This document shows positions 6,452 to 11,328 of a DNA stretch of 11,328 nucleotides, in pieces (within the stretch, counting starts at the first letter, position 1; every line of letters starts with the position of its first letter). The notes under the pieces were generated by a model. That model was not told where the DNA came from. It made no database searches and was given only the letters and a program-made list of their open reading frames with translations. The stretch spans positions 5,521-16,848 of the forward strand of contig DAGM01000010.1 in assembly GCA_002495735.1 (NCBI GenBank). The letters are read 5' to 3'. The translations under genes and the position numbers were made by a program. This DNA is from Euryarchaeota archaeon UBA54. GTDB lineage: Archaea; Thermoplasmatota; Poseidoniia; Poseidoniales; Thalassarchaeaceae.

Positions 6452-7531
6452 ATTGTTCCTAGCCTTCTCGTGGAACTCAGCCAGAGGAGTCAAGTTCAAC
6501 GGACTGGAGTCTAGTTGTATAGCCCCCTTAAGATTAAGGCTACCACAGAAACCGTGCCGGTAGACTATGGCTCCTTGCCCGTACTCGGCAACGTACCGGT
6601 CAACCTGCTTCTGGGTCTTCTTCCGAGGAAACTTGAGGTCGGCGCCGAAGAAGTGCTTGGCGTCTATCCACGCGCATGGCACCCCGTTGATCCTGACATC
6701 GTCGAGCATCAGCAGGTCAGGAGTGATGATTGCTCTCCCCTCACTCACCTTCTGTTCTGCGAGCAGTTCCTCCTGACGGCGGAACCTCACTCCGAGAGAG
6801 TCGAAGTAGTCGCACAGAATATCCTCGAAGACTTCGGCTGCACTCTGGGTATCACTCTGATCGACTGAACTCACTCTGTCCACTGACTCAGCCAGTTTGA
6901 ACTGCTCAAGGTCGCGCTTGTTGAGTTTGGATGGATTCTTGTTCAGGGTGTCCTTGATTCTGGTTTTGGTCCACCCTCTGCCGGTCAGAATAGCACGGAA
7001 GGTGTTGACAGGCGGTGCGTCAAATCGCTTGGACAGAGTCAGTACGCTCTCGCCGGAGTTGTAGCGGCGGCTAAGCTCGTTGGCTCGACGCATTAGTTTC
7101 GAGTGAGAATACACGCTCTTCTCCTGATTCAACGCACTGCGAAGCGAGAGGGCTTGTTCGAGAGTGATTGGGAGGTTGCCGAGCTTCGCGGCTATCTCCT
7201 GCACCCTCTCCTCTGGCAAGAAGCCGAACTCGCCGGGTATGCAGGCGATATTTCCGGCCTTGCGCTGCACGTCCTTGGCCACTGCGTTTGTCTTCCAGGA
7301 TACTTCCACTCTCCGAGGAGGGGGATCTATCTCCTTAGGGAGGCCCATCGGCCGAGGTTTTGCCGAGAAACGCGACAGCGCTCGCTCGACGGCTTCTGAT
7401 TCAGCCACCGGGCTTTTCTCCTTGGAAGCGTTTTGACCGCCCCCGGAGCGCCGTCGGCGTCGACGGCGTCCCCGCCGACGGTTACCGCTCTTCTCTTCAC
7501 TCAACGCCCGGGCCAACAACAGGGGCCCCAT
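6446..7531 (-). CDS. TPD-domain PD-(D/E)XK nuclease-like protein, archaeal CDIN1 (C15orf41) relative
   Basis: This 361-residue protein ends in a domain I recognise as the TPD domain (PF14811), known from human CDIN1/C15orf41. T270-P271-D272 is followed by WIDAK (288-292), HFFG, a YVAEYGQGAIVYRHGF stretch (313-328) and a short tail. TPD and DAK correspond to the PD...(D/E)xK metal-binding core of restriction-endonuclease-like folds, with upstream acidic residues (E233/E236) in the preceding helix. Residues about 140-200 look like a helix-turn-helix region (ANELSRRYNSGESVLTLSKRF, then a segment ending GWTKTRIKDTL), also as in CDIN1. The N-terminal 60 residues are disordered, with an Arg-rich run at 18-28 likely to bind nucleic acid. 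A divalent-metal nuclease role is predicted from the fold; no substrate is known. The gene lies 21 nt after the DCC gene in the leuS operon. ATG at 7531 has a GGTGG site; residue M62 is an alternative start. Confidence 0.82.
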   Translation of the reverse strand: MGPLLLARALSEEKSGNRRRGRRRRRRRSGGGQNASKEKSPVAESEAVERALSRFSAKPRPMGLPKEIDPPPRRVEVSWKTNAVAKDVQRKAGNIACIPGEFGFLPEERVQEIAAKLGNLPITLEQALSLRSALNQEKSVYSHSKLMRRANELSRRYNSGESVLTLSKRFDAPPVNTFRAILTGRGWTKTRIKDTLNKNPSKLNKRDLEQFKLAESVDRVSSVDQSDTQSAAEVFEDILCDYFDSLGVRFRRQEELLAEQKVSEGRAIITPDLLMLDDVRINGVPCAWIDAKHFFGADLKFPRKKTQKQVDRYVAEYGQGAIVYRHGFCGSLNLKGAIQLDSSPLNLTPLAEFHEKARNNS

Positions 7532-7552
7532 GAACCCACCGAGTACGAGTAG

Positions 7553-7885
7553 TCAGCGATGACGTGCGTAGAGGTCGTAGAACAGGTCCCTGATGGGCCC
7601 AGGAACGAACCAAATTACTACTCCAAATGACCAAGGTAAACTCATTCTAGATGCGATTCTCCAGATAGCCGTGCTCCTAGCGTACCACTGTCCGTCTTCG
7701 GTAATGATGAACACCGAGTCCACGCCTCCCAAACTAGGTGGTCTGGCTTCGAGTAGTTCGCGACCCTCATCTGTCTCCTGACCCAAAATGCGGAGTCTGC
7801 CGCCGGGGTTGCGTTTGTCAATGAAGGCAGCCCAGCGACTGCACTTACCACAGGCGTCATCGAAGAGTACGGTGGACTGAGTCAT
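7553..7885 (-). CDS. DCC-family (DUF393) thiol-disulfide oxidoreductase-like protein
   Basis: A small 110-residue protein with the DCC-family signature near its start: VLFDDACGKCSRW, giving a CxxC pair at C12 and C15 preceded by DD. The family (PF04134, DUF393) has a thioredoxin-like fold and is presumed to do thiol-disulfide chemistry, although the physiological substrate is generally unknown. The middle (GGVDSVFIITEDGQWYARSTAIWRI) and the C-terminal 'WFVPGPIRDLFYDLYARHR' also fit the family, and the length is normal. It starts 8 nt after the leuS stop, and its ribosome binding site AGGTGAG overlaps the leuS TAG, so the two genes are co-transcribed and probably translationally coupled. Why it travels with leuS is not clear from the sequence. 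Confidence 0.85.
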   Translation of the reverse strand: MTQSTVLFDDACGKCSRWAAFIDKRNPGGRLRILGQETDEGRELLEARPPSLGGVDSVFIITEDGQWYARSTAIWRIASRMSLPWSFGVVIWFVPGPIRDLFYDLYARHR

Positions 7886-7893
7886 TGCCTCAC

Positions 7894-10749
7894 CTACAGG
7901 AATGCGATGCCAGGCTCCAGCGGGAATGCCAAGCCAGCCTTTCCGGCTACGTCCTCACCCTCGCCGGCCGGATAGGTCTCAAGGGACGAGACTCCGAGTT
8001 CTGCGGCGATAAAGGCGGAGTTGGCCTCAATGACTGCAGTCTCGTCGAGGCCGCTGGATATCAACGTCCTCTCAGCGACTGCCCACGAATGTACTCGTCC
8101 ACGCTTCTTCTTACTGCCAGTTGTCAAGGCCATCCAAGTTTGGAAGATTTCTCCTCTCAGTGTCTCGTTCTCGAAGATCTCGAGCGATTGGACGTACGCT
8201 TGGCCTCCGGTCTTGAAGTCGAATCCCTCTGAGTGGAGTCGTAGCGCGTCGCGCGCGAGCTCGAGTTTCCAAGGTGCTGTCGTCTGGATGACAATTCGGC
8301 TGATTTCTCCTTCCGTGTGGCGCTCGGCGAGCTCACGTAGATTGCGCCCGCTGGCGATGATGTTTCGTAGATATGCCTCGCGGGCCAGTATAGACGTATC
8401 CTCCGAGGAGTCACTAGGCTCGGGAAGGATGTGGGTCGCAAGGAGTCCTTCTCCTCCCATGCGCTGCCAGAACTCCTCGGCAATGTGAGGGGTCGCAGGT
8501 GCGAGCATAGGGACCCATTGCTGTAGGAATGCCTTGGCGGTGGCTTGATCGCACCCTCCTCTGCGACGGTACCAATTCCAGTCGGCCAGTATCTCAAAGT
8601 GACTAATCATCACACCCTCGCGTAGGCTGACATTTGACATTGCTTGGTGCCAAGCTCTCTGGTTGGCTCTCAGTCTTGCGTTCAGCCACTCGTCCATAGG
8701 CCCGGGAGAGTTGTCCATAGCCAAGGCGGATTCAATGGCGTCGATGATCGAGTGCATCTGACGGTGATTGGCTTCGACAGCGCTGTCGGACCAGTCCATG
8801 CCCACCTCTGGGTTGGCGCCGAAGAGCATGAACAGCCGGACCGTATCTGCACCATATCGCCCGATCATTTCCTCAGGACTAACCGTGTTGCCCAGTGACT
8901 TGCCCATCTTGACCGAGCGCGTCCCGAGCGACTTGCCGCAGGTCGGGCAGTCAGCGTCGAAGTTGTCAACATGGTACTCTGCATTGCAGTCGGCGCAGAA
9001 TGGAGCGGGTGCGTTGAGCATGCCTTGGCAAACCAGTGTGCCGAACGGCTCGCCCACCTTGTTCATTCCAGCGTCGCGGGTAGCTTTGGTGAAGAAACGG
9101 GCATACAGTAGGTGCATGACGGCGTGCTCGATGCCGCCGATGTAGAGATCAACGCCTCCGTCCATCCAGTAATCGACCGCTTCACGAGAGAATGGAGCGG
9201 AGTTGTTGTTGGCGTCGCAGAAGCGCATGAAGTACCATGATGAGTCGTAGAAGGTGTCCATAGTGTCAGTCTCGCGCTTGGCATCCTCTCCGCAGGATGG
9301 ACAGGGGGTGTTGACGAAGGCGTCGTGGGCTGCCAGTGGGTTTCCGCTCTGTTCCTCGCTGAAGGTGACGTCAAGAGGCAATTCAACAGGCAATTCTGAG
9401 GAGGGAACGGGGACAACGCCGCAGGTACCGCAGTGAATCATCGGAATCGGTGTCCCCCAGAAGCGCTGGCGACTGAGCAGCCAGTCCTTCAGTCTGTACT
9501 CGACAGTTCCGTGGCCGGCTCTGGTGGCCTCGAGCGCGGAAATTACCGTGTCCTTGGCGACTTCACCGGCGAGGCCGTCGAAGTCGCCTATGCCAGAGTT
9601 AACCATGGGGCCGTAGCCCTCGAAGGCTGTGCTCAGTGGTGCTGTGGGGTCGTCGCCCTCCCTCTCGATGAGGACTCTGCGAATCTCTATACCATATCTC
9701 TCTGCAAAGTCGTAATCGCGCTGGTCGTGGCCAGGTACCGCCATGACAGCGCCAGTACCGTAGGAAGCAACCACGAAGTTACCCGCGTAAATTGGCACCT
9801 CCTCTCCATTCAGAGGATTGATCGCGTGGCGCCCGAGGAAAACGCCTTTCTTCTCCTTCAGCATGTTGATTCGCTCAAACTCGGACATTCGCAAGCACTC
9901 GTCGCGCAACTCGCGCCAGTCGGCCTCCCACTCGGAGCCTGTACACAGCTCCTCACACAGAGGGTGTTCAGGAGAGAGTGTGACGAAAGTCACGCCGAAG
10001 ATGGTATCCGGTCTCGTGGTGAAAGCTCCTATGACCGCGTCAGATCCAGCCACAGAGAAGTCGATGTGTGCGCCGTGGGAGCGCCCTATCCAATTGCGCT
10101 GCATCGCCTTGACGTTCTCAGGGAAGGCGATGTTGTCAATCTCGTCGAGTAATTCGTCGGAATACTCTGTCATACGCACGAACCACTGCTCCATGTCGCG
10201 CTGCACAACCTCGAGGCCGCAGCGCCAGCAGCGGTTGTTCTTGACCTGCTCGTTGGCCAGCACGGTATCGCAGTCCACGCACCAATTGACCGGGGCCATC
10301 CTGCGCTCGACCAACCCGCGTTCGTTCAGCATCAGGAACATCTCCTGGTTCCAATGATAGTAGTCGACATCAGAGGTCGCAAGGAAGCGTCGCCAGTCGT
10401 ATGAATATCCCATCCGTTCTTGGTCGGCGCGGATGCTAGCGATGTTGCGGTGTGTTACGGTGTGTGGATGTCCGCCTTCCTTCTTGGCAGCATTCTCAGC
10501 GGGCATCCCGAATGAGTCGTAGCCCATCGGGTAGAGCACGTTGCTGCCCATCAGACGGTGAAAGCGAGCCATGGCGTCGCCAATCGAGTAGTTTCGGACG
10601 TGTCCCATGTGCATGCTGCCAGAGGGATAGGGGAACATCTCGAGGCAGTAGAACTTCGGCTTCGAGTGGTCGACTTCGACTTCGAAGGCCCCCGCTTTGG
10701 CCCACGCCTTCTGCCAACGAGTCTCTACTTCTTGAGCGTCGTATGCCAT
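7894..10749 (-). CDS. leuS: Leucyl-tRNA synthetase, bacterial-type body
   Basis: Class Ia synthetase (951 residues) that charges tRNA-Leu. The HIGH motif is HMGH (47-50) in YPSGSMHMGHVRNYSIGD, a bacterial-type context. Zinc-type cysteines lie at C157/C160 and C174/C177. The CP1 editing domain has TTRPDT (244-249) and GTGAVMAVPGHDQRD (331-345, with the conserved editing aspartate at 345). RETDTMDTFYDSSWYF (492-507) is typical of bacterial LeuRS. The KMSKS loop reads KMGKS (614-618), with Ser replaced by Gly and the second Lys kept. A CxxC...CxxC insert (C585-C604) precedes it. The protein is longer than most bacterial LeuRS (about 860-880). The C-terminal portion, with APWKLELARDAL (825-836) and a final GKAGLAFPLEPGIAFL, looks archaeal rather than bacterial. 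The start has GGAGTGA 5 nt upstream. It is the first gene of the leuS-DCC-CDIN1-like operon. Confidence 0.97.
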   Translation of the reverse strand: MAYDAQEVETRWQKAWAKAGAFEVEVDHSKPKFYCLEMFPYPSGSMHMGHVRNYSIGDAMARFHRLMGSNVLYPMGYDSFGMPAENAAKKEGGHPHTVTHRNIASIRADQERMGYSYDWRRFLATSDVDYYHWNQEMFLMLNERGLVERRMAPVNWCVDCDTVLANEQVKNNRCWRCGLEVVQRDMEQWFVRMTEYSDELLDEIDNIAFPENVKAMQRNWIGRSHGAHIDFSVAGSDAVIGAFTTRPDTIFGVTFVTLSPEHPLCEELCTGSEWEADWRELRDECLRMSEFERINMLKEKKGVFLGRHAINPLNGEEVPIYAGNFVVASYGTGAVMAVPGHDQRDYDFAERYGIEIRRVLIEREGDDPTAPLSTAFEGYGPMVNSGIGDFDGLAGEVAKDTVISALEATRAGHGTVEYRLKDWLLSRQRFWGTPIPMIHCGTCGVVPVPSSELPVELPLDVTFSEEQSGNPLAAHDAFVNTPCPSCGEDAKRETDTMDTFYDSSWYFMRFCDANNNSAPFSREAVDYWMDGGVDLYIGGIEHAVMHLLYARFFTKATRDAGMNKVGEPFGTLVCQGMLNAPAPFCADCNAEYHVDNFDADCPTCGKSLGTRSVKMGKSLGNTVSPEEMIGRYGADTVRLFMLFGANPEVGMDWSDSAVEANHRQMHSIIDAIESALAMDNSPGPMDEWLNARLRANQRAWHQAMSNVSLREGVMISHFEILADWNWYRRRGGCDQATAKAFLQQWVPMLAPATPHIAEEFWQRMGGEGLLATHILPEPSDSSEDTSILAREAYLRNIIASGRNLRELAERHTEGEISRIVIQTTAPWKLELARDALRLHSEGFDFKTGGQAYVQSLEIFENETLRGEIFQTWMALTTGSKKKRGRVHSWAVAERTLISSGLDETAVIEANSAFIAAELGVSSLETYPAGEGEDVAGKAGLAFPLEPGIAFL

Positions 10750-10755
10750 TTCTTC

Positions 10756-10793
10756 ACTCCCAACGGGCTTCGAAGGGAGTCGTTAGACTCCCT
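10756..10793 (-). promoter_or_regulatory. leuS 5' leader: hairpin and alternative pairing over the ribosome binding site
   Basis: Read on the minus strand, AGGGAGTC (10793-10786) and GACTCCCT (10781-10774) form a perfect 8-bp stem around TAAC. Thirteen nt further on lies the leuS ribosome binding site GGGAGT (10761-10756), 7 nt before the ATG. GGGAGT therefore occurs twice, once as part of the 5' arm and once as the ribosome site. The ACTCCC between them (10780-10775) can pair with either copy. Pairing with the arm leaves the ribosome site free; pairing with the ribosome site would block leuS translation. The stem is more stable (8 against 6 bp), so the open form should be the default. Confidence 0.5.
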
Positions 10794-10936
10794 GCAGAAG
10801 CAGTAGACCGGGCGCGAGCCCGCCTAGCAGGGTGTTGGAAGCAGGCTTTCGTGCCACGCCCCGCGACTCGGAGGCCACGCTTTGAAGCCTGCCCTGAGAC
10901 AGCACTGCCGCCACACCTATGCGGCAGGTCAGGGTG
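10792..10936. other. Cluster of inverted repeats in the leuS / MBL divergent intergenic region
   Basis: Besides the leuS-proximal hairpin, this stretch holds several further perfect inverted repeats. They are CTGC/GCAG around AGAA (10792-10803), CGGGC/GCCCG closed by GCGA (10809-10822), GCAGGCTT/AAGCCTGC (10841-10848 with 10885-10892), and CTGCCGC/GCGGCAG (10905-10911 with 10921-10927) nested inside CCCTGA/TCAGGG (10892-10897 with 10929-10934). The 7-mer GCCACGC is also present twice (10853, 10874). The tetraloop GCGA is of GNRA type when read on the plus strand. No clear TATA-like promoter is visible for either flanking gene. It could be a long structured leuS leader (minus), a leader or small RNA on the plus strand, or a repeat element; strand cannot be decided from sequence alone. 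Confidence 0.45.
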
Positions 10937-10945
10937 CGGGCAACA

Positions 10946-11328
10946 ATGCTCGGAGACGGGGAGTTCCATGTATCAGTCTGGGATGACGGGATAGAGGTCT
11001 GGGTCACCCAGATGGGCACCCTGATGAACATGAACACAGCATTCATCGACAGGGAGAACGGAGTAGTCGCGATAATCGACCCTTACGATGCAGCTCGTTG
11101 GACTGATGCTCTAGAGAAGGAGGGGTTGCAGCCCACGCACCTACTCTACACGCACACCCACAGAGACCACACTGCCGGCTATCCGGGGATGATGAAGAGA
11201 TTCCCCAATCTGGAGGTCTGGGGTCATGAAGAAGCGAGAGTTCCCAGCTTGCTCGGTAATGTCGTTTTCAAGAAGGTCGACTTCACCAATACCTGGGACT
11301 GCGAACCGGGAGATTCAGTTGAGTGGTC
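10946..11328 (+). CDS. Metallo-beta-lactamase-fold hydrolase, glyoxalase II-like, N-terminal part (3' end outside window)
   Basis: An open frame runs from here to the right edge without a stop; 127 complete codons are visible. It begins MLGDGEFHVS and shows the usual N-terminal strands of the fold, including VVAIIDPYDAARW (40-52), in which IDP is a typical conserved turn. The zinc-binding signature HTHRDH lies at residues 70-75 (THTHRDHTAG), as in glyoxalase II (hydroxyacylglutathione hydrolase)-like and related enzymes of the superfamily. The remaining metal ligands would lie beyond the window, so the substrate cannot be assigned. The start is uncertain: in-frame ATG at 10919 and GTG at 10934 are alternatives (a stop at 10895-10897 closes the frame), and none has a strong ribosome site. 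ATG at 10919 would lie at the loop end of a hairpin. The gene is divergent from leuS across 196 nt. Confidence 0.85.
   Translation, partial: MLGDGEFHVSVWDDGIEVWVTQMGTLMNMNTAFIDRENGVVAIIDPYDAARWTDALEKEGLQPTHLLYTHTHRDHTAGYPGMMKRFPNLEVWGHEEARVPSLLGNVVFKKVDFTNTWDCEPGDSVEW

Noticed and set aside
9433..10152. Long plus-strand open frame (239 codons) opposite leuS
   Set aside because: It is antisense to conserved LeuRS catalytic and editing sequence, has no recognisable motif and is a shadow of a high-GC gene.
10774..10793. 8-bp hairpin as a transcription terminator
   Set aside because: No T tract follows on either strand, and it lies between divergent genes where a terminator has no transcript to end.
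10750..10945. Possible tRNA gene in the leuS/MBL intergenic region, suggested by TTCGAAG (10769-10775) and nearby hairpins
   Set aside because: No T-arm (GGTTCRANTCC) with a pairing stem, no A box and no cloverleaf of correct arm lengths on either strand.

Overview
This window (about 57% GC by eye) is a piece of an archaeal chromosome. The diagnostic block is uS13-uS4-uS11-RNA polymerase subunit D, in archaeal order and with archaeal-type proteins, followed by an archaeal pantoate kinase. The leucyl-tRNA synthetase, in contrast, has a bacterial-type body. Archaeal information genes, acidic mesophilic proteins, GGAGGTGA-like ribosome binding sites and a bacterial-type LeuRS together suggest a mesophilic euryarchaeon, possibly a marine group II (Poseidoniia)-like lineage. 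That placement is inference and no marker search could be run.

Left part (1-2882, + strand): the 3' end of a multi-pass membrane protein; a membrane-anchored extracytoplasmic protein with an Ig-like middle and a C-terminal region that reads as a shortened FKBP fold; and a class I SAM-dependent methyltransferase with a DPAR signature and a probable THUMP-like tail.

Centre (2883-6451, + strand): a 106-nt leader rich in small hairpins, then rps13, rps4, rps11 and rpoD, tightly packed. Stop codons are embedded in the next gene's ribosome binding site or overlap its start codon. The pantoate kinase of archaeal coenzyme A synthesis follows rpoD, where many archaea carry the rpl18e-rpl13-rps9 block.

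Right part (6446-10749, - strand): an apparent operon transcribed leuS, then a DCC-family thiol-disulfide protein, then a PD-(D/E)XK nuclease-like protein that I recognise as a TPD-domain protein, an archaeal relative of human CDIN1 (C15orf41). Its 3' end overlaps that of the pantoate kinase gene by 6 nt.

Right edge (10750-11328): a 196-nt divergent intergenic region dense in inverted repeats, then the start of a metallo-beta-lactamase-fold hydrolase that runs off the window. Immediately upstream of leuS, one hairpin arm can pair either with its own partner or with the leuS ribosome binding site, which would make a simple translational switch.

The strongest points for follow-up are the leuS leader and the structured region behind it, the archaeal CDIN1-like gene, the apparent bacterial-body/archaeal-tail architecture of LeuRS, and the S13-operon leader. 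I saw no CRISPR array, insertion sequence, rRNA or tRNA gene. No non-genic stretch exceeds 300 bases.
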